Shown here in pieces: positions 1 through 7,833 of a DNA stretch of 12,768 nucleotides (position 1 is its first letter; each line of letters begins with the position of its first letter). Below the pieces are notes generated by a model that was given only the letters and a program-made list of their open reading frames with translations, ran no database searches and was not told the origin of the DNA. Source of the DNA: Steroidobacteraceae bacterium (lineage in GTDB: Bacteria > Pseudomonadota > Gammaproteobacteria > Steroidobacterales > Steroidobacteraceae); the NCBI GenBank assembly GCA_025927665.1, contig JAICKZ010000059.1:1-12768 (forward strand), given 5' to 3'. Both the position numbers and the translations under genes were made by a program.

Positions 1-324
1 GGTTTCAACTTCGACGCGAAGTTGCGTCGTCAATCAGTTGATGCTAACGATATGTTTGTTGCACATGTTGCGGGTGTTGATACGTTAGCGCGTGCGTTGT
101 TAGCGGCGGCGCAATTGATTGAACAAGGTCGCTTCAAATCACTCATCGAACAGCGCTATGCTGGTTGGCAAAGTGAGTTGGGCAAGAAGATTGATTCCGG
201 CAGCATGGATTTAGCGGCCATTTGCGATCATGCCTTGAAAGCCAATCTCGATCCGAAGATTCCTTCTGGCAAACAGGAATTGTTTGAATCATTGGTTGCC
301 AATGTATCAGCCAATATCAAGTAA
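1..324 (+). CDS. xylA: Xylose isomerase, C-terminal part (5' end outside window)
   Basis: The reading frame is open from base 1 to a TAA at 322-324, giving the last 107 residues of a protein that is usually about 440 residues long. It begins GFNFDAKLRRQS, a hallmark of class II xylose isomerases; the Asp in NFDAK is, from family knowledge, one of the active-site divalent-metal ligands. The following helical tail (AQRYAGW-like QRYAGWQSELG, then a final helix near QELFESLVANV) matches the C-terminal arm that packs the tetramer. The enzyme interconverts D-xylose and D-xylulose in the cytoplasm. An intrinsic terminator follows within 45 bases, so this is probably the end of a transcript. The neighbours (galM and two alpha-glucuronidases) fit a xylan-to-xylose pathway. 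The apparent TTG start at 22 is only an internal codon, since the frame is open to the edge. Confidence 0.95.
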   Translation, partial: GFNFDAKLRRQSVDANDMFVAHVAGVDTLARALLAAAQLIEQGRFKSLIEQRYAGWQSELGKKIDSGSMDLAAICDHALKANLDPKIPSGKQELFESLVANVSANIK

Positions 325-362
325 TCGTTAATTCGCTTCAATGCGAATTGGAAACTTGCTAT

Positions 363-392
363 AAAGAGGGCGGTTTAACACCGCCCTTTTTT
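363..392 (+). terminator. Intrinsic terminator after xylA
   Basis: A perfect 7-bp GC-rich stem (GGGCGGT at 368-374 and ACCGCCC at 380-386) with a 5-base loop is followed directly by six T (387-392) and preceded by an A-rich stretch at 363-365. It lies 44 bases after the xylA stop codon. It should end the xylA transcript, so galM downstream probably has its own promoter or depends on read-through. Confidence 0.92.
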
Positions 393-433
393 ATGCACGC
401 ACTAATGTCCTTCTCAATACAGTTAGCCTACGT

Positions 434-460
434 CTGACGGTACTACCGAATTATTATTAT
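434..460 (+). promoter_or_regulatory. Candidate galM promoter with small inverted repeat
   Basis: Between the xylA terminator and galM there are two overlapping -10-like TATTAT hexamers (452-457 and 455-460). The upstream CTGACG at 434-439 is a weak -35 match with a short spacer of 15 for the second hexamer. A perfect odd-centred inverted repeat, CGGTA-C-TACCG (438-448), sits in the spacer and could be an operator. There is no strong Shine-Dalgarno before the galM ATG. This is a weak prediction made by eye. Confidence 0.25.
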
Positions 461-475
461 CACTTTACGAAAGCT

Positions 476-1510
476 ATGAAAAATTTTGGAACCTTGCCTG
501 ACGGCACACCCGTCAAGATTTTTACGCTCAAATCTTCAACTCTAAAAATGTCGGTGACTGAATTCGGTGGCCGCATTGTCACGCTTAAAGTACCAGATCG
601 TCACGGTACCGTTGCCGATATTACGCTCGGCTATGACACACTGGATGATTACCTAAAAGAAACCGCCTACTTCGGTGCTTTGATTGGTCGTTATGGCAAT
701 CGCATTGGCAACGGTAAAGTTGTTTTAAATGATCACCGTTATCAAGTGACACAGAATGAAGGCAATAATACCTTGCACGGCGGCAGCGGTTATCACAATT
801 CACTGTGGCAAGTTGATGAGCAATCAATCACTGATCATTCTTTACAGCTGAGCCTTCATGATCCAGATGGCAAGGATGGATTTCCCGGCAATGTTGATAT
901 CAAGGTGCGCTACACCTTAAGCGATACCGATTTACGCATTGATTATCACGCCACGACGGACCAAGACACCGTAATCAATATGACCAGTCATGGTTATTTC
1001 AATCTTGCTGGCGCGGGACATCCTTCAATACTCGATCATCAATTAACTTTACACGCAGATCGATTTACAGCTATCAATAAAGAATTAATTCCCACTGGTG
1101 AATTATCTTTTGTAGCAAATACTCCGTTTGATTTCCGTCAACCACAGCGCATCGGTGAACGCATTGATCAAGTTGACGAACAATTAAAGAATGGTTTTGG
1201 TTACGATCACAATTGGGTATTAAATAACCAGGATGGGCAACTTGCACTTGCCGCCGAAGTCTATGAATCAACGACTGGCCGAGTGATGCAAGTACTCACC
1301 ACCGAACCTGGCATTCAGTTTTATTCAGGTAATCATTTAAATGGCATGATCGGTAAAGCTGCGCAACGTTATATACGTCGTTCTGGTTTTTGTCTGGAAA
1401 CGCAGCACTATCCTGACTCGCCCAATCATCCGCAATTTCCCTCTACGATATTGAAAGCAGGTGATGTTTATAAATCAACAACCATTTATCGATTTGCGAC
1501 CAAGAACTGA
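476..1510 (+). CDS. galM: Aldose 1-epimerase (mutarotase)
   Basis: This 344-residue cytoplasmic protein, with no signal peptide, has the normal length for GalM. It interconverts alpha and beta anomers of aldoses; next to xylA, the likely substrates are xylose and related sugars. Visible family motifs in order are: GRYGNRIGNG (residues 71-80, sugar-binding Arg72), NNTLHGG (His101), the catalytic-base region NMTSHGYFNLAG (His172, corresponding to His175 of the E. coli enzyme), GYDHNW (Asp243), and FCLETQHYPDSPNHP with catalytic Glu308. All key residues are present. The ATG at 476 is the first in frame and gives the usual N-terminus (GTLPDGTPVKIFTL), though the upstream sequence has only a poor ribosome-binding site. 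It follows xylA on the same strand but is separated by a strong terminator, so cotranscription is uncertain. The 82-base gap to the convergent GH115 gene holds only a weak hairpin with no T-tract. Confidence 0.96.
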   Translation: MKNFGTLPDGTPVKIFTLKSSTLKMSVTEFGGRIVTLKVPDRHGTVADITLGYDTLDDYLKETAYFGALIGRYGNRIGNGKVVLNDHRYQVTQNEGNNTLHGGSGYHNSLWQVDEQSITDHSLQLSLHDPDGKDGFPGNVDIKVRYTLSDTDLRIDYHATTDQDTVINMTSHGYFNLAGAGHPSILDHQLTLHADRFTAINKELIPTGELSFVANTPFDFRQPQRIGERIDQVDEQLKNGFGYDHNWVLNNQDGQLALAAEVYESTTGRVMQVLTTEPGIQFYSGNHLNGMIGKAAQRYIRRSGFCLETQHYPDSPNHPQFPSTILKAGDVYKSTTIYRFATKN

Positions 1511-1592
1511 TTGTACGATGGCGTAACTATGAGCAATTCATTGAACCATTGCTGAACTTGGTTGATAAGCAATAAAGATACTCTTGCAAGTG

Positions 1593-4454
1593 TCAGTGCT
1601 CTGGTGCTCCTAAGTAACTAGCAGGAACGGGTTCGGTCGCTAAAATCATTCTTTCAAATACAACACCAGGATCAACCATCCATAATTTGAGCAGATGTGC
1701 ACCAGCACTCACATTGTCGAATGAAGATGTTTGTATATTGATGTTGTCCGCGACCCAACTATTCCATAATGGATCGCTGTTATCCGCATGGCCATTAGAA
1801 CCGGCGTGCATGTTGATAATTTGCGGCATTCCATCATCAATAGAGACTGCATAACGTAATCCTTCGCCCCCAGTAAAATTTAAAGTGGGTGCTAACATAA
1901 CTTGCACATTCACTTTGCCCGCATGTAGTAAGTTCACCGCATACTCCAGATGAGGTGTAGTTGCGTTCAGGGACTGCGACATTGCTGTAACTGGAAATGC
2001 AGTGACTCCGGAAAGTGTCCTACCCAGCTCCGGAATTATCTGCCAGTGAATATTCAATGAATCAACAGCATGCGTGAAGTGTGCAGCTTCCATCGCAATA
2101 TATCCATCGGCTTCAACAAAGCCTTGCAATCTTTTTGCATGAATAGGATTAATAATATGAGCCAGTACTTTAATCTTGGACTGCGTTGATTGAACAAAAA
2201 TTGGAATCCAGTATTCACCGGTAGGTGCCGCATTCCAATTCACTTTAACTTGGACACGGTGTGATAGTTGTGTTGATCCTTTGTATTCAGAAAGCTTCAA
2301 CCAGGAGACACTTGCTTTCAACGTAAATCTGGCGGGAACTGTGCCCCGACTGAACACATCAATATAGCGCGACAAAACTCCATATGGCGACAGCTCTGGT
2401 AAGGTTGCTTGCGTTGCCGTGCCCGGCCATGCATGAGTATCACCTTCAACTGCAATCCCCAGTTCGGCGCTCTGAGGAATATCAATTCGCTGCACGATAG
2501 GCTTAACGTTGACATCAGGTTGTTGCCAATTGGTATAGCCGATATGAGTCTGATCCATGAAATGATTCCATCGTCCATGACCAATTGCGTGGTATTGCGC
2601 TGTGAGCTCACTATCACGAGTGAACAATGTATCGACTCGATCTGTAAGCTGATTGGTATCGGCACGACCCTGTGCTGCATGCAATTTATTGAGCGCATCC
2701 GTGACATATAATTCATTTAGATTGGCACTTGCGGCAATAGGATACTGCACCAGTTGAAAGTATGCATCGCGATAACGTACAGGCAACTGACGTCCAATTT
2801 TCTCCGCCGTTGCAACTAGTGCATTGTAATCAATGACCACGCGCTCAGCTTCGTGATAATTGGTAAGTGAATAAGTATCCGGTGACAACAACTCCGGCTT
2901 GCGACGTGCATTATATTGTGTATAACGAGTCAGCAATGCTCCGATTTGTTTTGCATAGGTATATCCAAATTGTTTTTCAGCCCATTGCTGCGGATAATTT
3001 TTCAGTTGCGGCAACTGAATAGCGTCCGGGTTCCACGCGTAGTCCATAAAGAAGTTGATGGGATACTCCATGGGTTTTAAATCACCTACGTTAACAATCC
3101 ACACACGGTCAATACCGTAGTTGTATGCGATATGCATTTGCTCCCAGACTCGTTCAATCTGATTGGTGTTGATCCATTTATAATTACGCGGCCCACCAAC
3201 ATAGTCGAAGTGATAATACATTCCATAACCACCATGACGCTTCTCACCGAGTTTGGGCACACGACGGATATTTCCCCAATTGTCATCAGAGAATAACAAC
3301 GTGATGTCATCAGGCACTTGCATGCCTTGATCGTAATAATCCTGCACTTCCTTATATAAGGCCCATATTTGTGGCACTTCGGCAGGGTCACGATGGGTTA
3401 CATCGGCAATAATATTACGTTGGTCATGCACAATTTTTTCCAGCAGATCGATCGCCGTATCTTTTGACATGGGCTCATCTCCATCACCACGCATTCCCAC
3501 GGTGACAATGCTTTCATTGTTGCCCATGCGCTCAATACCTTTGCGCCAGAATTGCTGTAAGTTGTCCTCGTTACGCGAGTAATCCCACGGTGTTCCGCCA
3601 CCATATCGTTGCCATTCCACATGCGCTCGCATCATAGGTTCATGATGCGATGTACCCAATACAATGCCCCTTTCATTTGCCAGTTTCGGCGATTCGGGAT
3701 CATCATCGTAAATTGACTTGCCCCACATTGCAGGCCACAGATAATTCCCTTTCAAGCGCAATATCAATTCGAACACGTGTTCATAAAACTGATGATTGAA
3801 TCCACCAAATTTCTCATTTACCCAACCCTTCAATGACGGATCTTCATCGTTCAGAAATATTCCGCGATACTTAACTTTCGGTGCATCGATGCGGCGACCA
3901 GCAGTAATGTACAAGTTCTCGTGATGGTGTATGGGAACATCCGCCCACCAATACCAAGGCGATACGCCAATCTGTGCAGAAAGATCATAGATACCAAACA
4001 CGGTGCCACGACGATCATTGCCCGCGATCACCAACGCTCGATCAATGCCCGGCATCGGATGTTCAACGACTTGCTGAACAAAGGCTTCCCAGACACCGGT
4101 AACACCATCGACATTCAACTTATGCTCACGCACCAGTCGATCAATCACTTCACTGTGATTTAATGTGCCAACTATGATCGCTGATGCTGATTTAAAACTA
4201 ACTGCTGCGCCACCTGCAACCTGCTGCAAATCGGTCTGTAGATCATGAGCTGCATGAAGTACTGCTGTCTCATCGTGGCTATCGAAAACAATATTGATTG
4301 GTCTGTGATGTTGAATTAATCCCACCGCAGTGAAGACTTGTGTGTCACACACCTGCAACTGCCCCACACATGTTTGTTTCATCGTCTGCGCATAACCAGG
4401 TTCGATAAACAACAGCCATCCAATTGCAAATAATAAATGCAAGCCAATCTTCAT
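1593..4454 (-). CDS. GH115 family xylan alpha-glucuronidase, secreted
   Basis: This is a 953-residue glycoside hydrolase family 115 protein, a family that removes (4-O-methyl-)D-glucuronic acid from internal positions of glucuronoxylan. The signal peptide MKIGLHLLFAIGWLLFIEPGYAQ points to the periplasm or cell exterior. After an N-terminal alpha/beta domain comes the TIM-barrel-type catalytic core (about residues 190-500), with WYWWADVP, YRGIFLNDEDPSL, NYLWPAMWG, GTSHHEPMMRA and GMRGDGDEPM. Counted from the ATG at 4472, Arg328, Asp332, Glu375 (YKEVQ) and Asn398 (DDNWG) coincide with residues I recall as functional in BoAgu115A. A helical region and a C-terminal beta-sandwich (about 830-950, GEGLRYAVSIDDG) follow, as in full-length GH115. 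I chose the ATG at 4454, preceded by GGGTGG at short spacing and starting the signal peptide cleanly; the ATG at 4472 would add six residues without a visible ribosome site. It lies downstream of the receptor gene, beyond a terminator. Confidence 0.95.
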   Translation of the reverse strand: MKIGLHLLFAIGWLLFIEPGYAQTMKQTCVGQLQVCDTQVFTAVGLIQHHRPINIVFDSHDETAVLHAAHDLQTDLQQVAGGAAVSFKSASAIIVGTLNHSEVIDRLVREHKLNVDGVTGVWEAFVQQVVEHPMPGIDRALVIAGNDRRGTVFGIYDLSAQIGVSPWYWWADVPIHHHENLYITAGRRIDAPKVKYRGIFLNDEDPSLKGWVNEKFGGFNHQFYEHVFELILRLKGNYLWPAMWGKSIYDDDPESPKLANERGIVLGTSHHEPMMRAHVEWQRYGGGTPWDYSRNEDNLQQFWRKGIERMGNNESIVTVGMRGDGDEPMSKDTAIDLLEKIVHDQRNIIADVTHRDPAEVPQIWALYKEVQDYYDQGMQVPDDITLLFSDDNWGNIRRVPKLGEKRHGGYGMYYHFDYVGGPRNYKWINTNQIERVWEQMHIAYNYGIDRVWIVNVGDLKPMEYPINFFMDYAWNPDAIQLPQLKNYPQQWAEKQFGYTYAKQIGALLTRYTQYNARRKPELLSPDTYSLTNYHEAERVVIDYNALVATAEKIGRQLPVRYRDAYFQLVQYPIAASANLNELYVTDALNKLHAAQGRADTNQLTDRVDTLFTRDSELTAQYHAIGHGRWNHFMDQTHIGYTNWQQPDVNVKPIVQRIDIPQSAELGIAVEGDTHAWPGTATQATLPELSPYGVLSRYIDVFSRGTVPARFTLKASVSWLKLSEYKGSTQLSHRVQVKVNWNAAPTGEYWIPIFVQSTQSKIKVLAHIINPIHAKRLQGFVEADGYIAMEAAHFTHAVDSLNIHWQIIPELGRTLSGVTAFPVTAMSQSLNATTPHLEYAVNLLHAGKVNVQVMLAPTLNFTGGEGLRYAVSIDDGMPQIINMHAGSNGHADNSDPLWNSWVADNINIQTSSFDNVSAGAHLLKLWMVDPGVVFERMILATEPVPASYLGAPEH

Positions 4455-4493
4455 TGCGCCACCCACAGGCATAACATTTTCATATCATCGCAT

Positions 4494-4524
4494 AAAAAAA
4501 CGGCGCTTCTTGCGAAGCGCCGTT
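4494..4524 (-). terminator. Intrinsic terminator between the receptor and GH115 genes
   Basis: A perfect stem CGGCGCTTC (4501-4509) / GAAGCGCCG (4514-4522) encloses a 4-base loop, extended by two A-T pairs at 4499-4500 and 4523-4524. Read on the minus strand, it runs into seven T (complement of 4494-4500). It lies 30 bases past the stop codon of the TonB-dependent receptor gene and only about 20-40 bases before the GH115 start. It is a textbook rho-independent terminator for the receptor transcript. On the plus strand it has no T-tract after the stem, so it acts in one direction. Confidence 0.92.
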
Positions 4525-4554
4525 AAACAACGTCAGAATATAGAGAGGGAGAGA

Positions 4555-7500
4555 TTAAAACTTCTGACGAACTCCTAACAGAAAGAAACGACCTGCATCA
4601 TATTTTGTAAATGTTGCATTCGGGAATTGGAAATAAGAGCGTTGTGACGCATCAAACACATTCTGCACATCGAACGTGATTTCAGGCGCACGTGACCAGC
4701 CAAATAGCTTTGCCAGATCAAAGCTAGAAGAAAAGTCCCATTGACGATAGGTATCAGTAAACAGCCCCGCTTGAGTAATACCATTCTGTGGAGGAACAGC
4801 AGCTTGGTAGCCATAATTGTAGACCTCTGACATACGAACGCTGATGCCGTGGTCCTCGTAATATCCAGTCAAGTTAAACGTGTGCGGAGGCACGCCCACG
4901 ATGGGTGGCACACCCGCTCCGATGCCTTGCTGATCAACAATGGTATAGTTTGCGGTAAAGCCAAATCCCTTCATGCCGATGAAGTCCAACGGTTGTACCC
5001 AATTAAATTCAATGCCATTCACAATCTGTGCTGAACCCGGAACGTTTGTTTGCTGAGTCAGTTGAACTATAGCGTTGTCAGGATTACCACCCCCATTGGT
5101 CGTAAGCGCAGCAAGCTGAATAGAACTTACTGAAGATGCATTTATTCCGTATGGAGCAAAGAAAGAGAACGGCACATTCGTTGTTACAGATTGCGGGAAG
5201 TTGGTCAGGCGCTTTCTAAACGCCTCAATGCCGACGTAGCCTTCTTTACCAGTGTAATACTCAAAGCCAAAATCCAGGTTTTCTGTGGAGTATGGTTTTA
5301 AAGCAGGATTACCTAGTGTCGCACTGGCTGCTGAAATATCGGAGAAATTCAAACCCGGCAACATCGTATTGGGATTAGGCCGCGTCATGGTCTTGGAAGC
5401 AGCCGCCTTGAACACTGCGTTTTCAGACGCGTAATACGCGACTTCTACAGAAGGTAATGCATTGTTGTACGTGCTATCCGTCGTAGCATCAAAATTGTTG
5501 AAATTTGGATATCGACCACCGTCTGATGCTAGGAAAGTCGCATGAACGGTCGGATCCTTACCGTCCGGAGGATTGCGCGGATCAGTACCTGTGACTTGTC
5601 CTTTAATAGTTTGATTGGTCCGCACCCAACGTACGCCTACTGAATACTTCAAGCGATTGCTATCGATTGTGGTATCACCATTCAACTCAAAATAAACCCC
5701 CGTGCTCTTCTCGCGTACAAAGCCTTGGTTCGCAGCGGTATTGGATGCGCCAACCATAGGCGCACTTGAGTTGAATGCATAATAATTTGTGTCATTAGCA
5801 AACTTCTTCCAATCCACGGTTACGAATCCAGCGGGTCCAGGCAGAAGATAATTGGGTACCGATGCTTGGGGAATAAGCGAACCCGCCCAAGTCACTGGAC
5901 CAGTCATACCTTGAGAATAATTTGTACCCAATGCCGGATAAACCGGTGTGGTTGAGTATCCAGATGGTTGTACGCCTGCACCAGACCCAACGCAATTAGG
6001 CTGGCTGTTTGGAGCGGGCAGAACAATATTCGGATTGCCGCCGCATACAGCTGGCTGCCATGCTCCTGTATTGTCTACAGCTCTAATTTGACGGGAGATG
6101 TCGTCAAATGCAGCACCTACTTCTAGGCTTAATTCTTTGCCGCCAAAAGTAAGGTCGGTGCGAACACCTTTAGTGCTTGTCCAGCGAAGCTCATCTTGAA
6201 GGTTTACTCGACTACCATTGTTCCAGCCAAAGTTAGCTGGATTATTAAGATCGAGGCTAGATGAAAAGGTGGGAATATCTCCGTTGTTCACGTAATCAAC
6301 CGCAACATTTGCACCAGTTGGAGTGCTTACAACAACACTGGGTGATTGACGTTCAAAATGACTATAACTTCTATTCGCCTGAATGTCCCATTTCAACTTA
6401 TCGCTAATCTTCCATTCCAGTCCCGGATTGACATTAAAGAACGTGGTGTCTTCGATGTAAGGTCGAAACTCGAGGAAAAATTGCGAATTTGCAAATGTTG
6501 CGCTAGTTACCACACAACCATTAAGGCAACTAGGATCATTTACTTTCATGTTAACTGGAATAGTTGCGCCATTGCGGCCAACAAAATTCATATCGATACG
6601 CTGCATATCGTTATGCTTGCGACCAAACATGGAGTCTACATACATATACAAATTATCTGTTGGCTTGTACTCCAAACCGAGCACGGCATTCACGCGTTCA
6701 CGGTTACCGAACTCATCCGTTGGTCGGCCTAATCGCGGAAAAATTGCATTGTCAATTTGACTAATAGTGAGTCCGGGATTGTGGTCAAGCAAGTATTGTT
6801 GATTGATTACATCACCAGCAACTAACCCCGCACCTGCACCCACAGGAACTGTGCCGGGTATGCTTGGATTACCACCACCGGTTGGATTACAAGTGCTGAG
6901 AAGACATTGAGCAGTCGCTGTCGTAACAGGCGGATTAGTAGTTGTACTTGGAACACTCAAGTTATAATTCGCCCAGCCAATCGTTTCAAATCCTTTCACT
7001 TCAACTTTGTTTTTCTGACCAGAAATGCCAGCTAAAACACCAAAATTGCCAAACGTATTGCTGATTAGAAACGAACCACGTTCGCCTACACCATCTGCCG
7101 TCGATTCCTTGGTGGCTTGACCAGAATAAGTTGCATGCAATCCTGGATTATCAAAGGCACGCAAAGAACGCATGTTTACCGTACCGCTGGAACCGCCTTC
7201 CAACGTGCTGGCGTCGGGAGTTTTACTAACCGTTAACTGCGTAAAGAATTCGGTAGGCAACACATCCAAATCAACTTCGCGATTGGTATTCGATTGATCA
7301 GTTGGACCGGTTGAGGCCACTGCAATCGGCGCATTATTTAAGAGGACTTTTACAAAGTTGGTACCGAGGCCGCGAATGGATACGTTTACGCCCTCACCGG
7401 TAATTTCACGGCTAATGGTAACACCAGGAATACGATTCAACGATTCAGCAACATTGGTGTCGGGAAATTTACCCATGTCTTCCGCGAATACACCATCCGC

Positions 7501-7710
7501 AAATCCAATCGAGTCTTTTTTGAAATTGGTTGAATCCTGTAAGCTCTTGCGATAACCAGTGACGACCAGTTCTTCTAAACCAGGATCATTGACAGCACTG
7601 GTTGAACTTGAGTCTTGTGCCATGGCTGTGTGCGACTGCGACAATGCAGCTGCAACGCAGATACTTAAATATACACTGGTCTTCCCAGTACTTTTAATCT
7701 TGTTACTCAC
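4555..7710 (-). CDS. TonB-dependent outer-membrane receptor, probably for acidic xylo-oligosaccharides
   Basis: This 1051-residue protein uses TonB/ExbBD energy to import ligands through the outer membrane. It has a signal peptide (residues 1-31, ending TAMA-Q) and a TonB box, LEELVVTGYRKS (45-56). The plug domain (about 60-185) contains GKFPDTNVAESLNRIPGV, VNVSIRGLGTNFVKVLLNN and the closing EGGSSGTVNM. A long beta-barrel ends in FFLLGVRQKF with the terminal Phe expected for barrel assembly. The length and motifs match the TonB-Xanth-Caul receptor group. The start is GTG at 7710, preceded by AGGGG six bases upstream; an in-frame stop directly upstream rules out a longer protein. Three closely spaced Cys pairs lie in predicted loops. 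The substrate is inferred only from the linked GH115, GH67 and xylA genes. It is divergent from a LacI-family regulator, with a 30-bp palindrome in the shared region, and is followed by an intrinsic terminator. Confidence 0.94.
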   Translation of the reverse strand: MSNKIKSTGKTSVYLSICVAAALSQSHTAMAQDSSSTSAVNDPGLEELVVTGYRKSLQDSTNFKKDSIGFADGVFAEDMGKFPDTNVAESLNRIPGVTISREITGEGVNVSIRGLGTNFVKVLLNNAPIAVASTGPTDQSNTNREVDLDVLPTEFFTQLTVSKTPDASTLEGGSSGTVNMRSLRAFDNPGLHATYSGQATKESTADGVGERGSFLISNTFGNFGVLAGISGQKNKVEVKGFETIGWANYNLSVPSTTTNPPVTTATAQCLLSTCNPTGGGNPSIPGTVPVGAGAGLVAGDVINQQYLLDHNPGLTISQIDNAIFPRLGRPTDEFGNRERVNAVLGLEYKPTDNLYMYVDSMFGRKHNDMQRIDMNFVGRNGATIPVNMKVNDPSCLNGCVVTSATFANSQFFLEFRPYIEDTTFFNVNPGLEWKISDKLKWDIQANRSYSHFERQSPSVVVSTPTGANVAVDYVNNGDIPTFSSSLDLNNPANFGWNNGSRVNLQDELRWTSTKGVRTDLTFGGKELSLEVGAAFDDISRQIRAVDNTGAWQPAVCGGNPNIVLPAPNSQPNCVGSGAGVQPSGYSTTPVYPALGTNYSQGMTGPVTWAGSLIPQASVPNYLLPGPAGFVTVDWKKFANDTNYYAFNSSAPMVGASNTAANQGFVREKSTGVYFELNGDTTIDSNRLKYSVGVRWVRTNQTIKGQVTGTDPRNPPDGKDPTVHATFLASDGGRYPNFNNFDATTDSTYNNALPSVEVAYYASENAVFKAAASKTMTRPNPNTMLPGLNFSDISAASATLGNPALKPYSTENLDFGFEYYTGKEGYVGIEAFRKRLTNFPQSVTTNVPFSFFAPYGINASSVSSIQLAALTTNGGGNPDNAIVQLTQQTNVPGSAQIVNGIEFNWVQPLDFIGMKGFGFTANYTIVDQQGIGAGVPPIVGVPPHTFNLTGYYEDHGISVRMSEVYNYGYQAAVPPQNGITQAGLFTDTYRQWDFSSSFDLAKLFGWSRAPEITFDVQNVFDASQRSYFQFPNATFTKYDAGRFFLLGVRQKF

Positions 7711-7716
7711 AATTGG

Positions 7717-7721
7717 CCCCT
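7717..7721 (-). promoter_or_regulatory. Ribosome-binding site fixing the GTG start of the receptor
   Basis: On the minus strand, AGGGG is followed by six bases (CCAATT... reading CC-AATT) and then GTG. The only upstream in-frame ATG (7723-7725) is followed at once by TAG, so the GTG with this Shine-Dalgarno is the only plausible start. Confidence 0.75.
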
Positions 7722-7738
7722 ACATGTTAACGAATGGC

Positions 7739-7766
7739 GTTATTGCCGTTTACTGTTATCTGTCAA
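7739..7766 (-). promoter_or_regulatory. Candidate proximal promoter of the receptor gene
   Basis: On the minus strand, a perfect -35 hexamer TTGACA (complement of 7761-7766) is followed 16 bases later by AATAAC (complement of 7739-7744) as a partial -10. Transcription would start near 7731, giving a leader of about 20 bases that still includes the AGGGG ribosome site. The -10 is poor (4 of 6), so this competes with the distal candidate that overlaps the palindrome. Confidence 0.35.
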
Positions 7767-7796
7767 CGATTCAAAACAGACACTGCTTCCAACAAG

Positions 7797-7826
7797 CTTA
7801 TATATGCCAAAAGACACCGGTGTCTT
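7797..7826 (-). promoter_or_regulatory. Candidate distal promoter of the receptor gene, overlapped by the palindrome
   Basis: On the minus strand, AAGACA (complement of 7821-7826, 4 of 6 to -35) is followed after 16 bases by TATATA (complement of 7799-7804), or after 18 bases by TATAAG (7797-7802). The 30-bp palindrome fills the -35 and spacer, the usual position for a repressor to block RNA polymerase. The leader would be about 80 bases. Confidence 0.4.
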
Positions 7827-7833
7827 TTGGCAT
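7804..7833. promoter_or_regulatory. Perfect 30-bp palindrome, likely LacI-family operator
   Basis: The half-site ATGCCAAAAGACACC is followed with no spacer by its exact complement, giving 15 matched pairs without a mismatch. The centre ACACCGGTGT has the CG dyad typical of LacI/GalR-family operators. It sits 94 bases upstream of the receptor start and is the most conspicuous symmetric element in the region between the receptor gene and the divergent LacI-type regulator, which is the natural candidate to bind it. The arms beyond the 14-16 bp a LacI dimer usually needs are also perfectly symmetric, so a wider site, two dimers or an RNA/cruciform hairpin are other options. Confidence 0.8.

Noticed and set aside
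1532..1553. Hairpin AGCAAT/ATTGCT between galM and GH115
   Set aside because: The stem is only six mostly weak pairs with a 10-base loop and no T-tract on either strand, so it is not supported as a terminator.
2318..2716. 132-codon minus-strand frame inside GH115
   Set aside because: It is an alternative frame of the GH115 gene with no motif. GH115 is intact across this stretch.
6346..6732. 128-codon plus-strand frame antisense to the receptor
   Set aside because: It is the antisense of an intact barrel-coding region, and the translation has no family features.
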